NCBI GenBank assembly: GCA_003762615.1
Contig: RIAZ01000001.1
Location: forward strand, 186,001 to 250,000
Source of the DNA: Muribaculaceae bacterium Isolate-037 (Harlan)
GTDB lineage: Bacteria; Bacteroidota; Bacteroidia; Bacteroidales; Muribaculaceae
Length of the DNA: 64,000 bases
Reading direction: 5' to 3'
In this document: one piece after another, positions 8,755-18,040 of the stretch
How positions within the stretch are numbered: position 1 is the first letter of the stretch
Layout of the letters: every line of letters starts with the position of its first letter
Notes under the pieces: generated by a model
The model's input: only the letters and a program-made list of their open reading frames with translations
Told to the model about the DNA's origin: nothing
Database searches by the model: none
Translations under genes and position numbers: made by a program

Positions 8755-8839
8755 ATTTTTCGATTTAAAAATTTGTCAGTGCAAAGATAGGGCTTATTCC
8801 TTAGCAATACCATACGTCAAAATTGGACGCTTACTGATG

Positions 8840-9616
8840 CTATTTATTCAAATATCTTAGGAAAATCAATTTTGTAATATGAGTAGGCATGAATCTAAAA
8901 TAAAAATATAGATTTGATTTCCATTTAGACCAGCCTAATACCTCTTGATACACTGCAATATTATATTTAACCAATGACCGCTTATTATTTGATATTGACC
9001 CTACCCTCTTTCTATAATATGCCAACGGCTCTTTCATTCCACACGCATGACCACACTTTTCAAGAACCTTTAGTTTCAATGCCCAATCCTGTCGTTTCCT
9101 CAATTTAGGCATATATACTTTCCCTATTCCATTGGTATCATACATTACTGTCAGGAAACCCATCTTATCGTCCTTACACATCGATTCCAACGTCTCACGC
9201 TTTCGGCATACCACAATTCCTGTGATTTTATCAGCTTCATCACACGTCAAATACGATGTATGACTCATTTTACAATTCTTAGCCTCCATAAAAGCCAACT
9301 GTTTCTCCAACTTATCCGGGAACCACCGGTCATCACTGTCACAAAAAGCAATAAACCTACCTTTTGCCTCCTCTATCGAAGTATTCCTTGCGACACCGGC
9401 TCCGGAATTACTTTGAAGACGAATTAACTTTATTCTTGGATCTTTCCTTACATAATTCCCTATTACATCGCAAGAATTATCCGTGGAGCAATCATCAGTA
9501 ATCAACAATTCCCAATTAGTATAAGATTGCGATATTATTGATTCAATGGTCTCTTTTATAAATTCAGCGCAATTATACGATGGGGTTATGATTGAAACTA
9601 GTCCGTAGTCTTTCAT
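8840..9616 (-). CDS. Family 2 glycosyltransferase
   Basis: A 258-residue GT-A fold glycosyltransferase. VSIITPSYN opens the domain, ITDDCSTD follows, and FCDSDDRW carries the DXD metal site. I start at the ATG at 9616 (MKDYGLVSIITP); an in-frame upstream ATG would add residues foreign to the family. It probably adds one sugar of the surface glycan, with acceptor and donor unknown. It is the last gene of the island, only 5 bp from the IS66 remnant, so the island's 3' edge is abrupt. Confidence 0.85.
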   Translation of the reverse strand: MKDYGLVSIITPSYNCAEFIKETIESIISQSYTNWELLITDDCSTDNSCDVIGNYVRKDPRIKLIRLQSNSGAGVARNTSIEEAKGRFIAFCDSDDRWFPDKLEKQLAFMEAKNCKMSHTSYLTCDEADKITGIVVCRKRETLESMCKDDKMGFLTVMYDTNGIGKVYMPKLRKRQDWALKLKVLEKCGHACGMKEPLAYYRKRVGSISNNKRSLVKYNIAVYQEVLGWSKWKSNLYFYFRFMPTHITKLIFLRYLNK

Positions 9617-9647
9617 ACGTTTGGAATATATTAGAGAAATACACAAA

Positions 9648-10910
9648 TTAAAGATTCATTACGTATATTCCTCGTTTCCCCGATGAGGGAGAATCAAAAC
9701 AAAGATATTTTCCAGATTTTGAAACACGAGGATGCAAATCACATGCAATATGGCACTTAAAATCTTTTGTTTGAAACTGTTTGGGGCTGTATACGCTTAC
9801 AATTTCTTTACAATTATTATTATCAATATCAACTTCATATATATGTGCCATTCTCCTTTTATCCGGATAAGTATCTGTCACGAACTTTGAATTGCCTACA
9901 AATGACTGATGACCATCTGAATTCAAGACATGTGGCGCTATTATCTTATAATTATCAATAGCATTCATGTCATAAAGCACATGACAACTCTTACCATTAA
10001 TAATACAAGAAGCAATCAGCTGATTACAATTATTCCATACATAATGCGAACCAGAATCTTGTGTTGGCAACGTATACAAGCATTTATTTTTACGATCATA
10101 CACTCTGATCTGAGTCCATCTTTTCATATAATTTCCTTCAAATGGTATTCGACGATATAAGAAAGAAATATATCGACCATCCGGAGAAAATTCAGAATGA
10201 GTGACAAAATGTAGATATTTCTCCTTCATTTCTTTAGGAATAGAATTTGCCAACTCATCCAAACTAACCAATAGTTCCCTATCTCCTGTTTCTGTATTCA
10301 TTAAGAATAGTCCTGTTTGTTTAGGATAATATTCTTGAATAAGTCCGTCATCATTATAAGGATATCCATATCCTGGCATACAACGTTCCAATCGAGTATA
10401 GCTAAAAGAAGTGGCTATCCTCTCTTTATCATTATTAAAAATTGCATCAATAGCATGAGGAAGTTCCTTATACAGTCTTCCATCTATTGTTTCAATTACG
10501 GCTATTGGATGAATTCCATTACTGGTATTAAAAATAACTTTATCATCATCATACCATTGAAGTCTACAACCCTTATGCCAGTTCCAAGCTATTGATTCCC
10601 CTATTTTATGAAAAGAACCGATCACTCCATCTTTAAAATCAAAATAGCCAACATCTAATTTTTCCCCAGGATTTGGCATACGCAAATCAAAATCAGCACG
10701 TTGCGCGAGAAGTTTTGTATCATCTATTGAAAATGGACTTATATCATGGAATCCAAAAAAATAACCTTCTCTGAAAACCAATTTATTTTTAAACTGATTT
10801 TTTTGTTTTGGAAGACAATCAAATGCCGATTGGTATATATTTCTTATAAATTGTTTAAGCGCAGGATTTTTCTTTACCGCATGATATACTAATTCTTCTA
10901 TTTTATTCAT
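9648..10910 (-). CDS. Beta-propeller-like protein of the glycan cluster
   Basis: A 420-residue protein whose repeated blocks (for example HSEFSPDGRYISFLY, RVSKSGKYLCFDS, GIYVMNL) resemble WD40/TolB-type beta-propeller blades. It has no signal peptide or transmembrane segment and no recognisable glycosyltransferase motif. Relatives in polysaccharide clusters are often labelled glycosyltransferases without clear support. It overlaps the start of the next upstream gene by 8 bp (10903-10910), so it is co-translated with a glycosyltransferase. Confidence 0.6.
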   Translation of the reverse strand: MNKIEELVYHAVKKNPALKQFIRNIYQSAFDCLPKQKNQFKNKLVFREGYFFGFHDISPFSIDDTKLLAQRADFDLRMPNPGEKLDVGYFDFKDGVIGSFHKIGESIAWNWHKGCRLQWYDDDKVIFNTSNGIHPIAVIETIDGRLYKELPHAIDAIFNNDKERIATSFSYTRLERCMPGYGYPYNDDGLIQEYYPKQTGLFLMNTETGDRELLVSLDELANSIPKEMKEKYLHFVTHSEFSPDGRYISFLYRRIPFEGNYMKRWTQIRVYDRKNKCLYTLPTQDSGSHYVWNNCNQLIASCIINGKSCHVLYDMNAIDNYKIIAPHVLNSDGHQSFVGNSKFVTDTYPDKRRMAHIYEVDIDNNNCKEIVSVYSPKQFQTKDFKCHIACDLHPRVSKSGKYLCFDSPSSGKRGIYVMNL

Positions 10911-11712
10911 AGTATGTATCTAATATGTATTTTATTGCTTGATAATTATATTCATAGTATGAGCCTCTTTTCATTTTACCGGTAGAAGCATGTTCTTCAT
11001 CCATTATTTTCAAAGATGGTTCATATATGACCTTCATCCCAATTCGCTGAATTTCTTCCGCAAGATATTGTTCTTCTCCAAACAGGAATATTGGATATTC
11101 TATTTTCCCTCCTTTTTCAAAAAATTCCTTTGTTAGAATTATGAAAGCTCCATGACCTGCGTATATTTCAATTGCTGAAAATTTAGGTCGAAGTTTTTTT
11201 CTCTTATATAGTGTTTTCTCATACAGGCGATGGATAACTGGGAATCGGTACATCAATTTTAGAGCCTTCATTTTATTTAATGAAGGTCGGATTAATATTT
11301 TTGGATTTTTATCACGATTTTCGGCATTACTATAAATCTGTGGAGCAATCCATGCGTATTTATTATACTTTAAGTATATGGAAGATAACTGGCTAAAGAA
11401 ATCTGAAGAAATGGTTAAGTCTACATTGCTAATTATTACTAAATCTTGTTCATTGATATATTTCTTTCCAATTTTATTCACTAACCAATTCACACCTCCG
11501 AAATATCCCAAATTATCAATAGGGAAAGAGAATAATTCAAAATTTTCGGGAATATATTCAATACTTCTTTTCATATCAGAAGCATCTCCTATGCAAATAG
11601 ACACATTTACATTTTGATTACCAATTGCATCTAAAGATTGATCTATGGTATTAAGAAAAGTAACCAAATGAGAATAGGAATTATAATTTACACATAAAAA
11701 AAGTACTTTCAT
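10903..11712 (-). CDS. Family 2 glycosyltransferase, rhamnosyltransferase-like
   Basis: A 269-residue GT2 enzyme. VNYNSYSHLV at the N-terminus, the ISNVDLT metal-binding region near residue 90, GHGAFIIL and a C-terminal GEEQYLAEEI helix are typical of the rhamnosyltransferase-like branch. The neighbouring rfb operon makes dTDP-rhamnose a plausible donor, but this is inference. Overlap with the downstream propeller gene indicates an operon. Confidence 0.8.
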   Translation of the reverse strand: MKVLFLCVNYNSYSHLVTFLNTIDQSLDAIGNQNVNVSICIGDASDMKRSIEYIPENFELFSFPIDNLGYFGGVNWLVNKIGKKYINEQDLVIISNVDLTISSDFFSQLSSIYLKYNKYAWIAPQIYSNAENRDKNPKILIRPSLNKMKALKLMYRFPVIHRLYEKTLYKRKKLRPKFSAIEIYAGHGAFIILTKEFFEKGGKIEYPIFLFGEEQYLAEEIQRIGMKVIYEPSLKIMDEEHASTGKMKRGSYYEYNYQAIKYILDTYYE

Positions 11713-11747
11713 ACCTTATATATTTTTAGTATAATTATTCAAAAAAA

Positions 11748-12830
11748 TCATTTCATATTCTCATTTAATGTCTCAGATATAGCTTCAAGATAAGCATATC
11801 CCATCTCCGTATCAGGTTCAAGATATGTACCTTCTGCCCATTCATTCCAAGCATTTATAAACAAGTAATCCGTCTTATAGACATTCTTGCCAATGTCTAT
11901 CTTCTTTTTTAGATATTCCTTAAATTGAGATTTAGATGGCCGAGAAATAAAAATTCCCTTTTCTTTTGTTCTTGGAGAATTGTCCCAACCCATAAACACT
12001 CCAGGATATGTACCCTCAGGAGAAAGATTACTTAACGACTTATTTACCTCTTCATCAAAAGAGATTGATGGATGTTCGGGGAGAGATGTCTTAAAGAGCT
12101 TATTTAATAATCTTATTGAATATCTCCTCAATCTTTGCAGATATAGTGTTGATAAATTCTTGGCTCCGGTTGGCTCAAATTCCACCTTTGCATCGAAAGG
12201 CAGCTTCCTCGTTTCCGGCAACCATTTTTTTAAAGTTTCAACAAAATGAATCCCTGGTAGCCCATTTTTCTTTGCAAGAGCATTCCAATAATTCATCATT
12301 TCCTCACATTTCTCAATGGATGCAGATTTATATATCAAGAACATTGGCTTTCCATTTTCCTTTATATATCTTTCATCTAAAAAGAATGGTAGCAGATACT
12401 CAAAATGCTTTTCCCATTCAGTTTCAGTTCCATATTCTTGAGGCATTAAGACTTCCGTATTTTTTCCGTCCCAAGTTCTTGCCCATGGTTCATTCGCCCA
12501 AGAGAAACAAAATTTTAGAGGTATATCCTTATTGGCTAAAAGATTCTGGGATGGTTTCTCCAATAATAATTTCCCATTAAACCAATAATGGTAGAAGCAA
12601 AATCCATAAATTCCATACTTATTCGCTAATTCAGCCTGCCATCTTAAAGTTTCAACTTTACTTAAGTCATAATAATTATCATTCAGTGGGATTCGCGGCT
12701 GTGACTGACCCTTCCTATAGGGTTTAGCCTTACGTACATTTGTCCACTCTGTAAATCCCTTTCCCCACCATTCATCATTCTCTGGAATAGTATGAAATTG
12801 GGGTAAATAAAATGGTATTATTTTCGTCAT
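11748..12830 (-). CDS. WbsX-like (GH99-like) glycan protein 1
   Basis: A 360-residue protein of the WbsX family (glycosyltransferase WbsX, GH99-like fold). Diagnostic blocks are IIPFYLPQFHTIPEN, WWGKGFTEWTNV, YGFCFYHYWFNG and the C-terminal WNEWAEGTYLEPD. Members occur in O-antigen and capsule clusters; whether they transfer or hydrolyse sugars is not settled. A paralogue lies 3 kb upstream in the same operon (15363-16472). Confidence 0.85.
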   Translation of the reverse strand: MTKIIPFYLPQFHTIPENDEWWGKGFTEWTNVRKAKPYRKGQSQPRIPLNDNYYDLSKVETLRWQAELANKYGIYGFCFYHYWFNGKLLLEKPSQNLLANKDIPLKFCFSWANEPWARTWDGKNTEVLMPQEYGTETEWEKHFEYLLPFFLDERYIKENGKPMFLIYKSASIEKCEEMMNYWNALAKKNGLPGIHFVETLKKWLPETRKLPFDAKVEFEPTGAKNLSTLYLQRLRRYSIRLLNKLFKTSLPEHPSISFDEEVNKSLSNLSPEGTYPGVFMGWDNSPRTKEKGIFISRPSKSQFKEYLKKKIDIGKNVYKTDYLFINAWNEWAEGTYLEPDTEMGYAYLEAISETLNENMK

Positions 12831-12924
12831 TGTAAATATTACTTATGTAGTGAGTAGTAATACTTTTGTATACTTATCCACTGTAAAAATGTATGTTATA
12901 AAGCCAATGCTTGATATACTTAGC

Positions 12925-14097
12925 TCAATACTCGCTATATTTTTCTTCCAATATTTCATGATAGTATTCTATTACATTATTTACATGCTTCTCAATAGAA
13001 TACATGTTTGAAACAACTTTAAATGCCTTCTCTGTTATGGAAACATAGTCCTTTTCTTGGAGACTAATTGCTCTAAGCAACTGTGAATCTAATTCATTCT
13101 CAGTTATAAATCTAAAACCTATTTCCGAACCTATTAATTTATTTCCATTGTCAAATTGTTCTTTGGTGCCTGCCGTATCTCTACCTACCACCATAGTTCC
13201 ATTCAACATTGCCTCTACAGTAATGAAGCCAAAGCCTTCATATTCACTTGGCACCACAACCACTTTCGACTCAGCCATCAATTTATATATATCACTTCTA
13301 AACCCCAAATATTTAATTTGTGACTTAGCTTGCATTTTTGAAATTATATCCTTTATTCCTATCTGATCATTTCCCACAAGCCAAAGTTCATAATCCTTAA
13401 TCTTATGGGAGATTCTTTCAAAACTTTCAAGCAACATTCTAACTCCTTTTTTTTCTGAAAGAAGACCCACATATAACAATACTTTATTTTTCATCACGTT
13501 AGTCCGCAATGTTTGTATTATTTTATCAGAAAAAACACCATCATATATTATCTTATCCTTTGTAGAATTTAACCTATAATAATCGTATACACTCTTAGTT
13601 ATTGCAATACAATGATTATTTTTTCTTTCAAATAAATCTCTTACCTTACCTTCTCCTCCAAATGGCTTATAATTATACCCCAATTTTTGACATTCTCTAA
13701 CATGCCAAACGTGAGGTATATTATTTCGTTCTGCCACTTCAGATCCTATACGTATTGTTCCAGTATTGGAATGTATTATATCCGGTTTCTCTATTTTTAC
13801 AATTTCTTCAAGCCTTGACCTAAAAAAAGGACGATATACCCAGACTCTAATCAATCTTGGCAAATATCTTATTTTATCCTTTATGCTTCTAAAATTAGGA
13901 AACACCTCATTTTTGATATACTTAATAACATACATTCGTATATTATCATTTTTATCTATGAGTTGCGCAACACCTTTTGAAGAAGGTACAACTGCAATAA
14001 CCTTAATTCCCATTGAGGCTAAACCATTACATAAATTTGCGAAAGCAATCCCAGCACCTTGAATTCCTTGATTATGTGCAATTATTAATACCTTCAT
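12925..14097 (-). CDS. Family 4 glycosyltransferase
   Basis: A 390-residue GT-B retaining glycosyltransferase. The N-terminal domain starts KVLIIAHNQGIQGAG. The C-terminal donor domain has YVGLLSEKKGVRMLLE and the E-x7-E region EYEGFGFITVEAM, which contacts the nucleotide sugar. It is cytosolic and presumably membrane-associated. Part of the minus-strand glycan operon. Confidence 0.9.
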   Translation of the reverse strand: MKVLIIAHNQGIQGAGIAFANLCNGLASMGIKVIAVVPSSKGVAQLIDKNDNIRMYVIKYIKNEVFPNFRSIKDKIRYLPRLIRVWVYRPFFRSRLEEIVKIEKPDIIHSNTGTIRIGSEVAERNNIPHVWHVRECQKLGYNYKPFGGEGKVRDLFERKNNHCIAITKSVYDYYRLNSTKDKIIYDGVFSDKIIQTLRTNVMKNKVLLYVGLLSEKKGVRMLLESFERISHKIKDYELWLVGNDQIGIKDIISKMQAKSQIKYLGFRSDIYKLMAESKVVVVPSEYEGFGFITVEAMLNGTMVVGRDTAGTKEQFDNGNKLIGSEIGFRFITENELDSQLLRAISLQEKDYVSITEKAFKVVSNMYSIEKHVNNVIEYYHEILEEKYSEY

Positions 14098-14128
14098 AAA
14101 ATTCTATTTATAATTTTAATTACTCTAA

Positions 14129-15298
14129 TTAAACTTGTGTAAGTTGTCGTTTTGGCAGGGGCGCTCCAAGTAAATATGGAGCCAACATACACATCCAAGT
14201 AGGATAGGAATTTTGTGTTAGAAGTAATAAGTAAATCACCGTAACAATAAATAATCTATAAGTTTTATATTTTAAGAAATAATATGAATATATACTTATA
14301 GCTAATATCAAACCCACCAAACCATTTTGAATAATAAACACTTTATAACCTGCGCTACCATCTATGATATTTTGATCAACTTCTTTTCCACATAAAAAGT
14401 CTATAGAATTGAACAATTTATTATATTCAGTATCAACTTGTGATGTAAATCTATTATTACCTGCAATATTTCCATCATCATTTACCTCTAAACGACTCCA
14501 TAAGAATACTTCAATCACATCCCCGTAACCAAGAGATTCAAACATTATCACTAATCCAGAACATGCTAAAATTAAATATGCTAATCCTTTTATAAGATGT
14601 TTATTAAAATTAAATAAAACATATCCTATAAAAAGAGTAATCATTCCCGCTAATGAAAATGACCAAATTTCCGCAATAAATAATATTAATACATACTTAT
14701 TCTTTAAATTGAAATTATTGAGAATTATTAACGGCACAATTCCCATTGTCATGTGACCTGGTTCTGCAAATATTGACATAAACCTAAAGAAATTTGTCAA
14801 ACGACCATCATTCTGTATGATAAATGTAATATAATTTGATGCACTATATCCAACATCTTTATATTCAATTTCCGTAGGTTCTATATTCCAGATATCAAAT
14901 AGCCACAATAAATATGTAAATAATGATATTAGCAATAAAATTGAAAACCATTTTGTTATATAGTTTATATATTCTTTTCTATCTTCATTATTAAGAGACA
15001 ATAGTCCCCACCACACCACAAATAAGGCGATATTCTGAATAATTCCATTTATATTACTTTTTAAACATTCAAATAATGAATATATCAATAATATGAAAAA
15101 TAATCCTACATCCTCTTTAGATAATCGAAATGGATTACGCAGACACAAAATAGCTATCGAACATAATGCTCCTATTCCTATAGTAATCAGAAACAATTGA
15201 TTTGTCCATATATACCACGGATGCATGCTATTTAAAAACAACATAAATATAACAAATTTATATGCTGTTTTAATTCGATTCTCAAATTGCAGATGCAT
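14129..15298 (-). CDS. wzy: O-antigen/capsule polymerase (Wzy-like)
   Basis: A 389-residue very hydrophobic protein with about ten predicted membrane helices and a periplasmic loop near residues 150-180 and another around 265-310. Wzy polymerases share little sequence; the call rests on topology, length and position among glycosyltransferases upstream of a flippase. It would polymerise repeat units at the periplasmic face of the inner membrane. Confidence 0.7.
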   Translation of the reverse strand: MHLQFENRIKTAYKFVIFMLFLNSMHPWYIWTNQLFLITIGIGALCSIAILCLRNPFRLSKEDVGLFFILLIYSLFECLKSNINGIIQNIALFVVWWGLLSLNNEDRKEYINYITKWFSILLLISLFTYLLWLFDIWNIEPTEIEYKDVGYSASNYITFIIQNDGRLTNFFRFMSIFAEPGHMTMGIVPLIILNNFNLKNKYVLILFIAEIWSFSLAGMITLFIGYVLFNFNKHLIKGLAYLILACSGLVIMFESLGYGDVIEVFLWSRLEVNDDGNIAGNNRFTSQVDTEYNKLFNSIDFLCGKEVDQNIIDGSAGYKVFIIQNGLVGLILAISIYSYYFLKYKTYRLFIVTVIYLLLLTQNSYPTWMCMLAPYLLGAPLPKRQLTQV

Positions 15299-15362
15299 GT
15301 TATATATTCAATTCAATTGAATCACTTTATATTAAATTATTTTCTATAATGAAATTATAAAT

Positions 15363-16472
15363 TCATTTGTCAGCTTCTTCTAATGCTTCCTTTAAAGCTT
15401 GTATATATCCTTTCCCGAATTTTAAATCTGGTTCCATATAATTACCTTCTCCCCATTCATTCCATGATTTTAATATTAGAATTTGTTTATTCTTTGGCTT
15501 CCTTTTAATTAATTCAAGAGCCTGTTTCACATGCTGTTTAAAAAGAGAAGGAGTTGAATCTGTGAATATCAATCCCCCTGCACCTCTTCTAGGACTCCAA
15601 TCCCAATTAGGGACGATTACTGGCACTTTATTCTCATCTTCGCAAGATTTATCTAATAAATAACGCATTGCATCCTTATATTTGAATACAAATTGCGGAA
15701 TTCTAAGAATCCCTCCTATTTTATTTCGATAATAATTAAAAATAAGTGACCTTTTAGAGTAATTTTGCTTTAGCTCAATATTTCTAATTAAATCTAACCC
15801 AACAACATCTGTCTTCCTTATTGTTTCATCATCGAAATCAGCTATATTTGTAGTATATGACATAAAGAAGAACTCTGGCAACCCGTTTTCCTTTGCTAAT
15901 TGATTCCAAACATTCTTCATCTCTTCAAAATAAGATATTTTCTTTACGTCTAAAATCATATAAGCCAATCTACCATCAATTCTTAAATACCTCTTGTCTT
16001 TAAACGCAGGCAAAAGATGATTAAACATCTTAATCGCATCATTAATTCCTGGATATGCCATTGTTATCAATGGCTCTTGTCTCAATGATTTTGTATCCGG
16101 ATTCCATTCTTTCTTTGCCCAATTATGATTTGCCCAACATAGACAAAATGGAAAATCTGGTTTGCCATATTCTATTACTTCTGTCAATGGTCTTTCCATT
16201 ATTGTATGACCATTGCCAAACCAATAATGATAATAGCAAAAAGCAGTAACACCTGCTTCTTTTGCTAATTCAGCTTGTTTTTCTCTCACCTCAGGGATTC
16301 TTAAGTCATAATATCCAAGATCTGCTGGCACCCGGGGCTGATAATGTCCCTTAAACAATGGTTTGGCCTTACCAACATTCGTCCACTCAGTAAATCCCTC
16401 ACCGAACCAATTATTATTCTCTTCAATTGGATGATATTGTGGCAAATAAAATGCAATCACTATTGGTTTCAT
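15363..16472 (-). CDS. WbsX-like (GH99-like) glycan protein 2
   Basis: A 369-residue paralogue of the WbsX protein at 11748-12830. It shares FYLPQYHPIEENNNWFGEG, FTEWTNVGKAKP, FCYYHYWFGNG and WNEWGEGNYMEPD. I start at the ATG at 16472 (MKPIVIAFYLPQ), which overlaps the acyltransferase stop by ATGA. An upstream in-frame start at 16517 would overlap that gene further and adds a non-homologous leader. Two copies in one cluster suggest two distinct linkages. Confidence 0.85.
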   Translation of the reverse strand: MKPIVIAFYLPQYHPIEENNNWFGEGFTEWTNVGKAKPLFKGHYQPRVPADLGYYDLRIPEVREKQAELAKEAGVTAFCYYHYWFGNGHTIMERPLTEVIEYGKPDFPFCLCWANHNWAKKEWNPDTKSLRQEPLITMAYPGINDAIKMFNHLLPAFKDKRYLRIDGRLAYMILDVKKISYFEEMKNVWNQLAKENGLPEFFFMSYTTNIADFDDETIRKTDVVGLDLIRNIELKQNYSKRSLIFNYYRNKIGGILRIPQFVFKYKDAMRYLLDKSCEDENKVPVIVPNWDWSPRRGAGGLIFTDSTPSLFKQHVKQALELIKRKPKNKQILILKSWNEWGEGNYMEPDLKFGKGYIQALKEALEEADK

Positions 16473-17119
16473 ATCACTTGTTTTATTAATTTTGCAGGAA
16501 CTCCGCCTATTATACAATTTTCAGGAAATGATTTAGTAACAACTGAATTTGCAGCAACCACACAACCACTACCTAATCTTACACCTGGTAATATTGTAGC
16601 TTTATCACCAATCCAAACTCTATCTCCAATTTTAATAGCCCCCTTAAATTCAATTTCTCTATCAATAGGGTCTACATTTTCCATTTCTATACACGTATTA
16701 TTCCCATGGGAATTATCTGTTATCGTCACCCATCTCCCGGTCAATACCCCATTACCTATCTCTATTTTCCCAACAGCTGTTATATGATTATATTCTCCAA
16801 TATTACAATTATCTCCGATAATAATTTTTACATTATTTTCATTAACTATATGACTTTTTGAGTTCCAACATGTCAAAATGACATGCTTATTTATGATACA
16901 ATTATCGCCTATTGAGATAGACTCAGGGTGATTTGTTGTAAAATCTGTACATATCAAGGAATTCTTCCCAAAGTTTAAGAATAAACTTAAAATCCTATAA
17001 GTATGGAATTTTATAATTATAAAATTCCATAAATCCAAAATCCTATTATTATGTAATTTCCCTATCAAAATGACTGGAAGTAAAATATATGATATAATTT
17101 TTTTTATTTTACGTATCAT
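16469..17119 (-). CDS. Hexapeptide-repeat O-acetyltransferase
   Basis: A 216-residue left-handed beta-helix acyltransferase. Hexapeptide turns run from about residue 65 to 205, with the CatB/LacA-like signature VWIGDKATILPGVRLGSG. The ending NCIIGGVPAKLIKQ is typical. It probably acetylates a sugar of the repeat unit using acetyl-CoA in the cytosol. A His at ~137 (DNSHGNN) could be the catalytic base. Its stop overlaps the next gene's start. Confidence 0.8.
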   Translation of the reverse strand: MIRKIKKIISYILLPVILIGKLHNNRILDLWNFIIIKFHTYRILSLFLNFGKNSLICTDFTTNHPESISIGDNCIINKHVILTCWNSKSHIVNENNVKIIIGDNCNIGEYNHITAVGKIEIGNGVLTGRWVTITDNSHGNNTCIEMENVDPIDREIEFKGAIKIGDRVWIGDKATILPGVRLGSGCVVAANSVVTKSFPENCIIGGVPAKLIKQVI

Positions 17120-17136
17120 AATTATAATCAGATTAG

Positions 17137-18039
17137 CTATCTCAAAAAATTTCTTATCTCATCATCATTTTCAATAATAATATATTTCTTATCATTGCCA
17201 TCTAAAAAACGTAAATCTAATTTTTCAATTTCAGAAAGAGTATCCTTACCATACGTGCGAGCAATGCCACTTGCAATCACTTTAGCAGGGCATCCTCCCA
17301 AAATACTGTAAGGTGGAATTTCCGAATAATTCTTGCATAATACAGAATAAGAAGCAGCTATAATTGTATTATCTGGAATCACTGAACCTTTCTTAATAGT
17401 ACACCTATTTCCAATCCAAATATTGCTACCAATTTCTATTTTCTCAAAACGTGGTTTAATACTTTTATTTTTTAAATTAATTGTATAATGAAAATCTGTA
17501 TCTAAAACCTGAGACTGATATGTAATACGAACATTATCGCCCATTACAATTCTATGAATACAAAAAATCATCACATTCTCCCCAAACCAAAAATTATTAC
17601 CTAACTCAAGAATTGCCTTTTTATCTAAATTAAGATCAACACCTTTATGAATAAACCCTTCTTTACAATTTTTTAATTTCAAAATTCCATCAATCCTTAT
17701 TATTCCATTTCCAGTTGTTCTATAACCTATATCCCAACCCCATTTAATCATTCCGAATTTAACTTCTCCAACAATTTCTATATTTCCATTTAATCCAGCA
17801 AATTTAGGATTTCCGTAGATTAAAATTGGAATCTTTGTTGCTTGTCTTTTGGGCAAACAACTATAATTAAATATTAATGTTTTCCTAAAATTAGGAATTT
17901 GAATTAATTGTATCTGCTGTATCTTATTCAATGCCTTTTTCCTATATTTATACAATACCAGACTAACAAAAAAATACAACATACAATTAAAATATTTTTT
18001 TATCCGTAATGATAATGTAAATATCAATAACTTCCACAT
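17137..18039 (-). CDS. Second hexapeptide-repeat acyltransferase
   Basis: A 300-residue left-handed beta-helix protein. It has a basic N-terminus with one hydrophobic stretch (residues ~18-32), then repeats from ~95 to 245 ending SILGGCPAKVIASGIARTYG. Motifs NIWIGNRCTIKKGSVIPDNT support an acyltransferase. The N-terminal 90 residues are longer than in LacA-type enzymes, suggesting membrane attachment. It is 1 bp from the flippase fragment's stop region. Confidence 0.75.
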   Translation of the reverse strand: MWKLLIFTLSLRIKKYFNCMLYFFVSLVLYKYRKKALNKIQQIQLIQIPNFRKTLIFNYSCLPKRQATKIPILIYGNPKFAGLNGNIEIVGEVKFGMIKWGWDIGYRTTGNGIIRIDGILKLKNCKEGFIHKGVDLNLDKKAILELGNNFWFGENVMIFCIHRIVMGDNVRITYQSQVLDTDFHYTINLKNKSIKPRFEKIEIGSNIWIGNRCTIKKGSVIPDNTIIAASYSVLCKNYSEIPPYSILGGCPAKVIASGIARTYGKDTLSEIEKLDLRFLDGNDKKYIIIENDDEIRNFLR

Positions 18040-18040
18040 A

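Larger units (their letters stand above)
8083..8834 (-). mobile_element. Decayed IS66-family element, copy 1
   Basis: This 752-bp unit is bounded by inverted repeats of IS66 type: GTAAGCATCCAATTTTGACG at 8083 and the complement of GTAAGCGTCCAATTTTGACG ending at 8834. The 8-bp flanks do not match, so no target duplication survives. Inside are a truncated accessory ORF and a coiled-coil TnpC-like remnant, both on the minus strand; the main transposase is gone. A shorter copy in the same orientation is at 23286-23622. Known IS66 elements begin with GTAA. Confidence 0.8.

Noticed and set aside
8083..8834. Target duplication for the IS66 remnants
   Set aside because: The 8-bp flanks of both copies do not match, so no duplication can be claimed.
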